The notes: generated from the letters alone by a model not told the origin. A stretch of DNA of 64,000 nt from Cristatella mucedo (GCA_009760855.2 WPIO01000001.1:8740501-8804500), one strand, 5' to 3'; shown: positions 36,401 through 46,209, counted from the first letter of the stretch. Made by a program: numbers and translations.

Positions 36401-36975
36401 ACTTTCCTGAGCAATGCTGTCTTAGCTCTCGGCAAGCCCCAGAAAGACACCTTCCGTAAATCGAGTTGACTCCCATCACTCTTTAGGCCAACGCCCATGC
36501 TAACTTGATGCTGACGTAGTGCACGATTGGCAGCGGCAGGCGTAGTCTCTAGCTTGGCTTACGGAGACCGGCTGAGACAGCTCCTTTTAGACTGCCAACC
36601 TTTTTCAAACACACTCGGACGTACAGCCGTCGTGCGTGTTTGAAAATGCAGCAAGTACATCTGGACATCTCAAGCTCTTTTCCAAGGCACCACGGTGGTG
36701 GTGCGTGTCACAGAGCCTTTTTTGTGCTCGCGGTCTCTCAATTGAAGCCCACTAAAGGTAGCCCCCCGGTCTAAGCCAGGGCAGGCTAAATCTCTGCGAA
36801 CTCGCTGTGGGCCTGAGCAGCAGTAATTCCAGGTTACAGCAACAGACAATCGGCTATACAAACGAACGTTGGAGCGCAGAAGCCTTCGACTTGGGATTCG
36901 AGCATCCAAACCAGTAGCCGAATTGATCCACTCACCTAAAGAAATCGTCATGAAAAGCTGGACTGAAGCTAGCAT
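27200..36975 (-). CDS. Ly6/uPAR-type (three-finger) small secreted or GPI-anchored protein, gene 2, three exons
   Basis: This gene is built from minus-strand exons 36936-36975, 33450-33611 and 27200-27408 (411 nt, 136 residues plus stop). All junctions are GT-AG and phase 1, as in gene 1. The signal peptide starts MLASVQLFMTISLG and continues into exon 2 as ALPALTLNC. The ten cysteines are the CYTC pair, GVC-KDDF, KVCPS, GCTKG, RECST, DNCKK, QCHC and NLCNG. The C-terminus, RVWPTAAAALSSS then LILLAGMY, is a good GPI-anchor signal: small residues followed by a short hydrophobic end with no cytoplasmic tail. It therefore probably sits on the outer face of the plasma membrane. Gene 1 lies about 16 kb upstream in the same orientation. 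Introns are 3.3 kb and 6.0 kb and contain SINE, LINE and LTR-like insertions. The function beyond family level cannot be assigned. Confidence 0.8.
27685..27805 (+). repeat. Possible SINE2 fragment in intron 2 of gene 2
   Basis: GATAGGTTCAAGTCCAGCAG resembles a box B, and AGGCTTTTTAATCAGCTGAG resembles the SINE2 end. The middle is decayed. Confidence 0.35.
28340..28408 (+). mobile_element. LINE-B/SINE1 tail remnant
   Basis: AGTGCGTAGAAATAGATTTG, then GGTTCTCTGAGGGTGCTATA and a short TTA repeat: the shared terminal segment only. Confidence 0.6.
28409..31734. other. Intron 2 of gene 2: no exon or named repeat seen
   Basis: A 125-codon plus frame (28464-28841) shows no motif. The segment 30220-30600 is locally GC-rich with a 79-codon minus frame rich in Arg and Ala, also unassigned. 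31218-31511 carries a 97-codon plus frame without a known motif. Confidence 0.35.
31735..31890 (+). mobile_element. LINE scrap (DDKT region)
   Basis: TTTAATTGAATGACGACAAA and the following bases correspond to the LKLNDDKT block of the LINE RT domain, heavily decayed. Confidence 0.4.
31897..32185 (-). mobile_element. LINE-A 3' end
   Basis: Begins with TAATGTAATGTATCTCCGTC (reverse of the tail) and encodes in reverse LRNDIYSPTADYGTSFSAVL and SRLGCE, nearly the same as the open frame at 5257-6114. Confidence 0.85.
32275..32900 (+). mobile_element. Diverged LINE-B-like 3' fragment
   Basis: LGLFILMLQPVLLEY and KSFEDRVFSSIALKAW (about 32490-32660) match the LINE-B C-terminal pattern (LHSMAPAYLSE, KSFGDRAFSSYAPKAW), but DNA similarity is low, so this is an older or different subfamily. 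Confidence 0.6.
32901..33449. other. Intron 2 of gene 2, close to exon 2
   Basis: A minus frame at 33096-33278 contains a hydrophobic run (IGAALLWIFLFLLPAIA) but has no matching splice site. No named repeat is seen. Confidence 0.3.
33450..33611 (-). CDS. Gene 2 exon 2: first half of the Ly6 domain
   Basis: The acceptor TTTGCAG ends at 33612 and the donor GTAAGC is at 33449-33444. The exon is 162 nt, phase 1 at both ends. It reads ALPALTLNCYTCGS, then GVCKDDF, KVCPS and GCTKG, ending TGYNYG. The five cysteines match exon 2 of gene 1 in order and spacing. Confidence 0.85.
34376..34768. repeat. Terminal direct repeat, left
   Basis: About 393 bp, pairs with 35388-35797. Confidence 0.6.
34978..35355 (+). 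CDS. Ala/Pro/Val-rich open frame inside the LTR-like element, unassigned
   Basis: 125 codons. It begins MAGPHAAPQA, then MPPPSYSEATTS (a PPxY motif), then a repetitive segment of the type PLIAVAPLPPVAAP and SPIAAPAACIVVAPP encoded by degenerate GCTGCTCC-like DNA repeats. PPxY motifs occur in retroelement Gag proteins and in many cellular proteins. No zinc knuckle, protease or RT is present. Coding status is uncertain; the repetitive DNA alone could keep the frame open. Confidence 0.3.
   Translation: MAGPHAAPQAWLCSTLVMPPPSYSEATTSTLLVSTQGPLIAVAPLPPVAAPTHCVAVAPSPIAAPAACIVVAPPVIAAGPLKLHRRIIFNGASHFLVVPTRARWHAPPLPSLYLLYVLIPMEMPS
35388..35797. repeat. Terminal direct repeat, right
   Basis: About 410 bp, pairs with 34376-34768. 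Contains a poly-T run near 35587 absent from the left copy. Confidence 0.6.
35925..36080 (-). repeat. SINE2 (tRNA-like) copy in intron 1 of gene 2
   Basis: Reverse box B AGTTTCGAACCCACGACCTC, body GCTGTCACCATCGCTTGCAG and GGCAATAAATGATCCC, end GCTGGTTCAACAGCCTTATT. Confidence 0.7.
36601..36648. repeat. Imperfect hairpin, upstream half of intron 1 of gene 2
   Basis: TTTTCAAACAC and GTGTTTGAAAA form 11-bp perfect arms. The inner GGACG and CGTCG can extend the pairing, with a loop around TACAGC. Confidence 0.6.
36936..36975 (-). CDS. Gene 2 exon 1: signal-peptide start
   Basis: The ATG is at 36975-36973. Thirteen codons (MLASVQLFMTISL) plus one base precede a donor GTGAGT at 36935-36930, giving phase 1. 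The signal peptide is completed by exon 2, with likely cleavage near ALPALT. The frame continues upstream without a stop, so an earlier start is possible, but this ATG gives the best signal peptide. Confidence 0.7.
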
Positions 36976-37459
36976 CGTCTGGCTGCAGCGATCGGTTGTA
37001 TCGTTTACAGTAATTAACTGGAGGCCCCCTGTGAGCTGTGACGATCGCGATCCCCACTTGAGACTCGAATTATTATCTGCGACCGGTTTTTCAATTGGCC
37101 TGAAGCAGCTGGCGGTTGAAGGGTCAGAGCATATCTTTGCTTTGCTAACCTCTCTCCCCTCCATCCAAATGACAGCCGTTATCAGTACCGGGACAGCCGA
37201 GGTCCTAACCGAGTTGCTAAAATAGTCTCAGTGCTGACCTGTCGACCTCGTGGTTAGACTATGAACTCCAAGCTTTAACAGTTTTTCATTTTTTTACGTT
37301 GCTATTCGGGTAGAATAGAAATTCGTTACACATCGAACAGCGGAAAAAATGAATCTCCAGCTGCCCTTGAACCCGTGAACCTTGCAGACTTGGCTAACGA
37401 ATTACGGCCCGCTTAAGCAGGGCTTGGAGAGTACGGGTGCTAAGAGATACTTCCAAGCC

Positions 37460-37545
37460 ACTCAATGGGAAATCAGCCTGAAGCGATAAGGTGCTTGCAG
37501 GGGGTGCATAACTCTGCTGCCAGGCTTTTTTGTCAGGGGCATCGC

Positions 37546-37622
<77 letters not shown>

Positions 37623-37985
37623 TACACCGTTTCTCCCCAACCTGCACAGGTTCCCCATCAACCACAGCATCTACTTCAAGGCTTTGTCCTGGAAACAAAC
37701 TCAAATCCTTTAGAGATCGTGTCTTTAATTTGTTTGCTCTCATAGCCGCGGATTTTATTGCGAAATGACGTCAGGACCACCGGTAACCTGACATAACTTA
37801 AAAAGAAGGTAAAAATGAACCTGCGTTTTCTGGATAAGTTTTTTAATCGTCCTTTGTGTGCTCAGTCGTGCTGACGCTGAGCATGCTATCACCGACCTAA
37901 ATTACGTGCTTCCTTTTCAACATAATAAAATGTCTAAAATGCAAAGTTCTTTAAGAGAGCTTAAATAACAGCAATAATAATAGTA
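37460..37985 (+). mobile_element. LINE-B-like 3' fragment carrying a CT microsatellite
   Basis: GVHNSAARLFCQGHRSS (about 37500-37545) matches the LINE-B pattern LVQNSAARLVCRERRS, and TPFLPNLHRFPINHSI after the CT tract matches TPLLADLHWLPVKQRI. The CT tract lies exactly between these two conserved segments. The copy ends in a decayed AATAATAATAG tail. Confidence 0.7.
37549..37619. repeat. CT/AG microsatellite
   Basis: About 70 bp of uninterrupted CT dinucleotides inside the LINE-B-like fragment. Confidence 0.95.
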
Positions 37986-38290
37986 ATACATTTGTATAGC
38001 GGCCTCAGAAGACTGAATCTCTTTCTAGGCATCTTACAGGTGCTGTATAGGAAGCATTACCAAATGATCGGTCACGCAAGCAGCAGGCAACACACATATA
38101 AACAGGTGCATGTTAAGCTTCTTTTTTAAATGTCATCATGTCAGGTACTTTTTTATGTGTATCGGTAGTGAGTACCGGGCTTTTGGGAGCATGCGAACTA
38201 AAGGTATGGTCTCCAACGTTTTTGAGGTTCGTTCGAGGTTTAGGTCAAGGGTGAGATTCCGAAAGATGAATAGGTGATAGTAATCGGCCT
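37975..38290 (-). mobile_element. LINE-B-like 3' end, tail to tail with the preceding copy
   Basis: In reverse: TATGGTCTCCAACG region, then GACATGATGACATTTAAAAA, ending in AGAAAGAGATTCAGTCTTCT and a short repeat tail. Confidence 0.65.
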
Positions 38291-38296
38291 TCAAAA

Positions 38297-39620
38297 GTAA
38301 TGTCTCTACGTCTCTAACTCCACAAAGCCGCAAAGACTTGTAGGTGCTACACAGGAGAGTTTTGCATAGCGCTCTCACAGCCTAAGCGGCTTTCGGTATG
38401 AATTCGGTAGCCAACAGACTTCGTCTCATGCAACACAGAGAAGGTGAGAAGCATAGCAGAGTCAGGAGAGCAGTTGAGGTAGTGAGTAGCATGGAAGTGG
38501 CAGCTCAGGACCGCTGGAAAAGATGTGCCATAGTCGACAGCAGGAGAGTAGTTGTCGTTGCATAAGAATTGCAGAAGCGAGTTACACAACCTAGGACCTG
38601 CAGAGCTAAAGCTTCTGTCGCCAACGGTCTTTAAGCGGAGGAATGGAACAACTAATTTATTGTCCACACAGGACCTGGGGCACGATGAGGCTGAAACTGG
38701 TGTAGCAGTTCAGCTAGGTATGGAGCAGCCAAGCCGTGGCGGGCCTTGTGGTTCAGCGTAAGAACTTTCCTCTGTATCCGTTGATCAACCGGCTGCCATT
38801 CTAGTTCTTTAACCAAAGGAGACACATGCTCAAACTTCTGGGCCTTGAAAACTAGCCTTGCAGTCATATTCACAGCCATTTGTAGTGGCCTAGTTGCTTT
38901 TTTTGTAGCCCGGCCGAAAGGGAATAACAATAATCAATCCAAGACAGAACTAAGGGTCTAGTTAAATTTTTTGCATCCCACTGTGGAAGACAGATCCTTA
39001 TCTTAGATAGGGATCGGACGCAATGGCTAGCTGTAGAAGCAGTATTCTGAATAAAGCTTTTAAAATTTAGGCAGCTGTCGACAACGACACCTGATTTTCG
39101 AGCATGTGGTCATGGTCGCACAACAGCATCTTCTATTAGAAGAGCAGAGCCTTTTAATCCAGCCATACGCTGAGGGTGTCATATGAGCAGCAGTTTGGTT
39201 TTATCGTCATTTAGTTTCAATAAGTTTTCCTACATCCAGGATCAATTGTCGGTAAGGCAAGCATTCAGTTTATCGGTTGCTGCAGCAGATTCCGACGGCT
39301 TGAATGACAAGTACAGCCGAGTATCGTCAGCATAAAATTGATTTTCTATTCCGAGGGCTTTAATTACTTTATCCCAGAGGTTAAGCGTAAACGGACAACA
39401 GCAAGGGACCGAGGACGGACCCTTGAGGAACTCCACAGGAGACCGGTCTTGCGGGTGAGACCTGATTCCCACTCGACACGGATTGAATATGATCCGACAA
39501 GTACGATTTAAACCACGCCAGTGCCTCGTCGGCCAGACCGATCGTTGTTCTCAATCGTTCAAGTAGGATATCGTGACCAATGGTACCGAAGTAGCAGAGC
39601 TAGGGCAGTGACATTTCCCT
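38297..39620 (-). mobile_element. LINE-A, longest copy: part of RT through 3' end, frame-broken
   Basis: In reverse order: [20 protein letters not shown] (about 39600-39540), [14 protein letters not shown] (about 39430-39385), FYADDTRLYLSFKPSESAAA (about 39340-39280) and the C-terminal region with LAAPYLAELLHQFQP and RLCNSLLQFL, ending in LGCE and the terminal block at 38297. The catalytic YADD is intact, but PQGSVLGP lies in another frame. 5'-truncated inside RT. Confidence 0.85.
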
Positions 39621-41149
39621 CGTCGTTGCCACATAGAATAAGCCGTGGTTATTAGCCCTTGACGGAGAGCTTTAGCATCTTTTTGCGAATATGATGCTTC
39701 ATCTAGCCGCAATGCGGCGCCACGATGAGCAGTCACCAGCGACCATGCTATTCGCAGGCTTTCAAAAGACATTACTTTTGACTGTTACGTAGCGACAGGT
39801 CTGTAGAGATGCTTCTAGGGAGGCAAGAGGGGCCTTCCACAAGAGGAATTTGAGCTCTCAGCGGATACCTTTTTACCGATGCGTTTTTCCTTGTAGGACC
39901 GGTGTCACTTTCCTTACCGTACAGCCAAAGACCACTATAAAGCTGCCTCAAAGCATTCGGCGTAGGCCGGCATTCGGCGTTGGTCAGACTACAAACTAAA
40001 TGAGGTAGTGTCGCGAATGAGCACTCGACGGACAAATGCCACTTTTGCTTAGCGAAAAGCATGGAGGATGGAAAAGCGACACTCTTGGTGGGCCTTGACT
40101 CGCCTTGATCGATTTTTTAATTAACGACGTCGTGTAGCCGTACAGCAATCCTCGACGGCCAGGATGCCTGGATTCGTAATGATTTCCATTAATTAATTAA
40201 TTAATTCCATTAATTCCATGCCGACCATTTCGCTCCGCGCAGCAGAAAATAGTGTATAGAACGAGCCCCCGTAATACGAGCCGTTCGACTCGGCGATCTA
40301 GATGATCTAGATTTAGGCGATTTAGACTCGATTTAGAGCCGTGCGATGGCTGCTGCTAAATGGGGATGCCAGGCGGCCTTCCCAGGACGGGAAAGTTAAA
40401 GGTCAAAAATCTTCACGAGTTTGATTCTCCTCCTCCTGAACTGCGGAGCTGTAGTGATGACTTCGAGAAACTCCAGGGGAGCTCCACTCTGTGTGACCTG
40501 CACAGCAGAATGGCTAGCAGCCAAACGATTTTAGTCCTGATATAATAGTTGGTGTTCTACAGTAACGAATCTGTCTGCGCTTGTGATCGTGAGACGCTAA
40601 CAGGTTTCATTGGCCGCAAGTGTAAGGTAGATTTGAGATATTTAATACCCATGCCACGCCATAAGCTTGCGTTTTGAAAGCTGTTGTTTCTTGGCATTAA
40701 ACTCTTTAACCGTAAGTTAACAGATTCTGGGCAGGGGCTACTGGAGAAGGGCTTCTGGTCAAGCCGATTTGGAGAGTTAGGCTCTCTAGTTTCTGGGTAG
40801 CATTTGGTTTTCCCTTGTCGCGCCACCTATCGCTACGATTCCCGACGGAAGTGACCGCAGCGGCGGCTGTCGAGGCTCTGTCTCGAGCCCTCTGCTCGCG
40901 CTCTCCAGGAGTCTCCGAGATCTCTCGAGATCTCCGATTAGAAAGTCGTACGGCTATATGGCTTGAATGGTTTTGTGATGAAGAAGTTGTAAAACTAAGT
41001 TCTAAAGGTGACCAAAACACGGCTATCTTTCCAATCGAGCCAATATTCTTGGGTCGTTCTATAATGTATTGGTACTTTGAATTCGCTGAATGGTCAGTAT
41101 TGTAAGTTTTGTAGGTTTAGGCTGTGGCCTACTACAGTGGATGATTATA
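39621..41149. other. No gene recognised; AT tetranucleotide run
   Basis: Contains a TTAA repeat at about 40186-40215. Frames at 39551-39772 and 39772-40062 (minus), 40360-40545 (plus) and 40815-41105 (plus) show no motif. Confidence 0.35.
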
Positions 41150-41755
41150 AATATAATAATAATAATGTACTTGATAAAGCACCCTCACAGAACTCAATCT
41201 CTGTCTAGGCGCTTTACATTTGCTGCAAAGGGAAACGCGATTGAAAGGTGACTAATATCATGCTTGATAAACAACATGAATAACATGGTTAGGGGCGACA
41301 TGCACAGGGTCAGCAGGCAAATGTGGTTAGTGGCGGCATGCACAGTGTCAGCATGCAATAAGCACATGAAGGACGAATCACAGGGACCCACTAGATGCTG
41401 TCCTAAATAGGTGTGTTTTAAGTTCTTTTTAAATGTGGTCAAGTCAGAATATGAGTTGAGCTGGTCCGCCACGACCCGTTCCAGCGTCTTTAGTAGGAAT
41501 GGTAGAAGGGAGACTGGGTGGCAGTTGCTCAAGTTCTCTTGATCTAGTATTGCGTTCTCGAGGAGAGGCCTGACTACAGCTTTTTTGAAAGGTGCTGGGA
41601 AATGACCTGAGGCTAATGACATATTAACGATGTTAGTTATGCATGGCAGCGGCAGATCAGTACAACGTAGGAGCAGGACAGTAGGAATAGGGTCCAAAGA
41701 ACTTGTTGTCTTATTTGATTGGGATATTAACTTTACTGACAAATTTGGATAAGTT
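41150..41755 (-). mobile_element. LINE-B internal-deletion copy with a 182-codon open frame
   Basis: In reverse it reads ISQSNKTTSSLDPIPTVLLL, then FKKAVVRPLLENAILDQENL and LLKTLERVVADQLNSY, which is the start of the RT domain (upstream fingers). It then jumps directly to SDLTTFKKNLKHTYLG, the far C-terminal region, and to the tail. The whole catalytic core is missing, yet the reading frame is continuous through the join and into the 3' region (41194-41742). It probably moves, if at all, only with help from a full-length LINE. Confidence 0.8.
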
Positions 41756-41934
41756 TTAAGAACCGGTTAAAAGTTCAAGCGGTCTCTTTCGGAAGCTAAT
41801 CAAAAATATTCTCCCCAGTCTTGAACTGGCAAGTTTTAGCGTTTTGCTTTTAGCACACCTGTCAATCATGAGCACCCTTGAAGAGTAACAATGAAGTATA
41901 CAGTGGAATACTCCCACTAGTACTTTGGATGCAT

Positions 41935-42124
41935 AATAATAATATTAATAATATTGCACTTGATAAAGCGCCCCCAGAGAACTCAATCTCTTTCTAGGCG
42001 CTTTACATTTTCTGCAAAGGGAAATGCAATTAAGTGGTAAGTAAAATCATGCCTGAAAAACAAACAAAATGAATAACATGGTTAGGGGTGACATGCACAG
42101 GGTCAGCATGCAAATATTGTTAGT
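41935..42124 (-). mobile_element. LINE-B terminal fragment
   Basis: TTA-repeat tail in reverse at 41935-41955, then AAAGCGCCCCCAGAGAACTC and GGTTAGGGGTGACATGCACA. Its truncated 5' end abuts the tail of the SINE1 copy at 42125. Confidence 0.8.
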
Positions 42125-42270
42125 AAAAATAATAATTCATTTATATAGCGCCCTAAGAGAACTTAATCTCTATTCAGGTGCTTCACATATGCCTCGGAGC
42201 TCGAGCCCACGACCTCAGTCAGACCTTAGTAGGGGCGAGCACCTTAACCGCTAGACCAAACCAGCTCGGC
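42125..42270 (-). repeat. SINE1: tRNA-derived SINE with LINE-B-type 3' tail, best copy
   Basis: In reverse: GGTTTGGTCTAGCGGTTAAG (box A), GAGGTCGTGGGCTCGAGCTC (box B), a short linker, then AGAGATTAAGTTCTCTTAGG, GCGCTATATAAATG and an AT-rich end. The last part matches the LINE-B 3' end at 43440-43490. This is the classical structure of a pol III-transcribed SINE that borrows a partner LINE's reverse transcriptase. Confidence 0.8.
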
Positions 42271-42354
42271 AATGCATGCATAAATTACCAGTGCGAAACA
42301 CATTAAAAGAGGCAAGGATATCTTTTGAGACTTAATAGGAAATTGTGCTAAATA

Positions 42355-42412
42355 TTATAAATATATATATATGTTTATAAATATAAATAAATATAAATAC
42401 ATAATGATATAA
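42355..42412. repeat. AT-rich simple repeat
   Basis: TATATATATATATG followed by TATAAATA-type units. Confidence 0.7.
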
Positions 42413-42799
42413 ATAGTATCTCTACGGTCCTAGGAGATTGGTTTATGTTGATAATAATACTAGGGTATTCATGCGTGTATGACGGACAAGAATATGGATC
42501 CTTTCACGTGCCAAAGGAGATAAGCGAATTTGCATACGGCTGTTTGAATCAAAGCATAGATGTCCAATCATTAATTAAAAATTCAAAAGCTCAGAATCAA
42601 TTCCCGTAGACGGCTGAAGCTGCTTTTTGCATATTAGCAACGAGTCTCGATAAATAACCGCAAGCAATAATTTAGCTAAACCTGCGACGAAATGAACATC
42701 GCTCTCTGCGAAGCACAATAGACATCATAGTGCTAGATAAAACAATATGTTGCATATCGCATCCTCATAAGGATTTGAACATGGTCTCAATCTACTACG

Positions 42800-43511
42800 C
42801 TAGATCAGAGTCATTGCAATTCACTAATTCTTGCTTACGAACCTACCAGCATGTGCGATCAGGCGATTGCAGCTGGTGCAAAACTCTGCAGCTAGGCTTG
42901 TCTGTCGTGAGCGTCGCAGTTGCCACATTACTCCACTTCTCGCCGACCTGCACTGGTTACCAGTCAAGCAACGGATTGACTTCAAGGTTTTGTCGCTCAC
43001 TTTTAGGTCTCTTCATTCTATGGCTCCAGCCTATCTTTCAGAGATACTACCCCATCAGGCAAAGCATCGTACCACTCGCTTTTCGGAATCCAACAGTCTA
43101 GAAATACCTCGTACAAACCTTAAATCCTTTGGAGACCGTGCATTTAGCTCGTATGCTCCCACAGCCTGGAACTGCCTCCGACCTGCATCAGAACATCCCC
43201 TGACCTGACCACATTTAAAAGAAACTTAAAAACATACCTATTTAGGACAGCATTTAGTGGGTCCTTGTGATTCGTCCTCGATGTGCTTATGCGTGCTGAC
43301 ACTGTGCATGCTGCCACTAACCACATTTGCATGCTGACCCAGTGCATGTAACCCCTAACCATGTTATTCATTTTGTTTGTTTTTCAAGCATGATTTTACT
43401 TACTATTCTATTGCGTATCACTTTGCAGCAAATGTAAAGCGCCTAGAAAGAGATTAAGTTCTCTGAGGGCGCTTTATCAAGTGCAATATTATTATTATTA
43501 TTATTATTATT
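42800..43511 (+). mobile_element. LINE-B 3' fragment, well preserved
   Basis: The frame 42831-43208 (125 codons) gives PACAIRRLQLVQNSAARLVC, TPLLADLHWLPVKQRIDFKV, MAPAYLSEILPHQAK and RTNLKSFGDRAFSSYAP. The 3' end has AAATGTAAAGCGCCTAGAAA, AGAGATTAAGTTCTCTGAGG and eight or so TTA units. Confidence 0.9.
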
Positions 43512-45256
43512 CTTAGATGCATCATTAATTATCTTAAACAAGACGTGTTGCGAAATCTTACAGCCAGTGACCTAAAAAACTTACTTCGTAATATTTAATG
43601 ACTTATTTTTACAGGATAATATTCTTGTTAATTTATCTGAAAAGAACAGAAACAAATATCAAGCTGTTTTGTGACATTTGTGGCGTTCCGTGCTCGTATC
43701 TTATAATTCTGCAATTTTTCTTGCACTACTTTGCTTGTTACCTAAAGCAAGCTTAGTAGACTGACATTTTGTATTCCATCTGCAGAGTCATTTCACGGCT
43801 CTGATTTTGTTCATTTTCCTTTGGCATGTGGACATATCTGCTTGCTCGATGGCTCGACGGCGATACTATTCTCTTTCTTCGGAGTCAAAGTGCTTAGGTC
43901 AATCAAGGGTAAAGCTTCCCCGTAGGATGGCTTTGCAAAGGCTTCTACACAAAATTGTAGGCTTTAAACGTTCATAGCGAGTTTATTTAAGTTCCAAATT
44001 CCCTTAACATTGCTAGTTGATGCGTATTGAAGAAAAGGAGAAGGCCAAAACCAGACCTTTTCATGGCGGCAGATTTCGGTCTGAATGGATTGGTGTACAT
44101 GATCGTGGTCTGCTGGACTTCTTCCGGTCTCCGACAGTTAGCAACGCTTCTTATCTCGGTTATCGCAATCAAACGACAGGATATTTGGTTCGATTTAACC
44201 TCCATCAGGGGGTAGCTGCTCTTTGGTAGGACGTTTAAAAACGTCTCCGTCTCACTCGAACAAAGTTACTCTCATGGTGAGCACTTCAGATGCACTTAAC
44301 CTTGCTTAAGAACTTCATCCATGCTGATCTACTAGAGTTGTCCAACAACGATAGATCTCAGCCTGGCGTCGCCGCAGTCAAACAAATTCAAAAGTGGCAT
44401 CCTAAATATGGGCCACTATAGTGCGAATGACACGTGAGGGCTTCGCTGACCAACAGCCTCTATTTTTCAACATTTTTTCTGTCCAGATTTGATTAACAGA
44501 GCAGTTACCAAAAGAAATTAAACGAATGCAGTTATCCTGAGAAATGAAATGAATCATGCAAATACTGCTTTGATTAAATGAAAACTTTGACTTGCTCGGC
44601 TACTACTATTGTAAGTTCCTACAAGTGGTGCAGTTCTCCTTTGTTTCTATGGATTATTATTATTATTATTATTACTATTATTGATATGGACCTCGGCAAT
44701 TTATTGGCTTCAAGAAATCATTGGGATTGGGTTGCAACCAGTCAGGGGAGAAGACGTCTGAAGCGTTGGTTTTCCGTCAGCTGTTTGCATTACTGAGTTG
44801 TGTGTGTTTGTCAACACGTCCCTTTTACCACCGGTGATAACAGTATCGGATTGTTTGGTGCCAACTAATTTATGCTGAGAAATCAACAGCCAAGCTATCT
44901 TAAAGAATGGAATGTGCCCCCCTCGGTGGTGGCAGCTCTGAGCCCAAACGTTGACAGATCGGAATCTGCTGGTGGCAGAGGTACACTGCAGAACTGAAGC
45001 ACTATTATCTTGCAGCACTACCCTTTGGAATTGACAGCTGCCGTCAGTGAACTGACCGAAATGAACTTTGTTGATAGATGGCACAGATGACTCTCACTAC
45101 AGTGTGGAACCTGTTCAGCCCCGTGCTAGTCGGTCCCGGGACGGTCAGTTCTTGAACTGTGAATTTCAGTGCAATTTTTCTGACTACTATTATTCTGTTT
45201 CAGGAAGAAAAAAAGTGTGTAATTTCGCTCTTCCATTACAATTATAGAGTGCCACC
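43512..45256. other. No gene recognised; TTA microsatellite
   Basis: A TTA run lies at about 44652-44685. Overlapping frames at 43987-44229 on both strands and 44710-45084 (minus, 124 codons) show no motif that I recognise. Confidence 0.35.
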
Positions 45257-45388
45257 CTGCTAGGCTGTGGTGGACTCAGGGAGCAGGGGTTGGCACTGCA
45301 GCGACTAGGCTAAGGTGGCCCTTAAGGACACTGCAGCTAAACTATGGTGACCCTCCTGGGCACTGCAGCTGGCAGGCTCTGGAGGTTC
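45257..45388. repeat. Degenerate minisatellite, about four units of 32-45 bp
   Basis: Each unit has a form of CTAGGCTGTGGTGG followed by GGCACTGCAGC. The GCACTGCAG/ACACTGCAG core recurs at about 45293, 45328 and 45360. Confidence 0.55.
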
Positions 45389-45844
45389 TTAGAACAGAGT
45401 GCTTTTACTGCTGCCAGAGGTTATGATACATCAATGCGGAGAACGGCTGTTGTCAATATGTACTGCCGTAAAGCCTAGACCCGTAAGGGGTATAAATCCT
45501 GACCACGATATGACTTATAACTCGGTGCAGGGTCTCGCTGAATATGATATTTCTGTGCAAAGCGACTATCTTGCTGGCCAGCTAGATATTTAGATATTTA
45601 AAAGACTCGGAAATATTTGTAAATCAAAGCGACAGCCTAAATGGTTGACGGTCCTATTCAGAAGTCGCCGTACAGTCTATAGTAATGGCCCTTAATGTTC
45701 CATAGGCGATTCTTGGTATCTAATCTAGTGAAGTACAACGAGAATTATGAAAAGATCACTTGGGTGTCGACTGCGGTTCAATTCTATCATATTTTAGCTT
45801 GAGGAATTGGCCGACATCCTTGAAGAAATGTCAGCAAGGTCATC

Positions 45845-46205
45845 ATTCAGTTTATCCATCGCTGCAGTGGATTCCGACGGTTTGAATGACCGGCACAGCT
45901 AACTATCTTTCGCATAGAAGCGTTGCCGATCCCATGGGCTAGAATCAATTTCTAAGAGGCTCAGTGTACATTGAGAGCAGCAAAGGAACGAGAACGGGAC
46001 CTTGTGTAACTCCACACATGGCTGGTCTTCTGGATGAGACGTGAGCACCACACGACAAAGATTAAGCACGATCGTACAAGTAAGATTTAGACCACGCCGG
46101 TGCCTTGTCTGCCAGAGCGATTGCTGTTCTCGATTGATCAAGTATGATATCGAGCTCAATATTGTGGAACGCAGCTGGTAGATTCAGCTGGGCCAGGCCA
46201 GTGAC
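45845..46205 (-). mobile_element. LINE-A RT fragment, decayed
   Basis: In reverse: LPAAFHNIELDIILDQSRTA and ALADKAPAWSKSYLYDRA (compare [20 protein letters not shown] at 39540-39600), then a broken PQG..YADD stretch to about 45850. Confidence 0.65.
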
Positions 46206-46209
46206 ATTG

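Noticed and set aside
44652-44685. CRISPR-like or regulatory tandem array
   Set aside because: It is a simple TTA microsatellite. No CRISPR array or other prokaryotic feature is present in the window.
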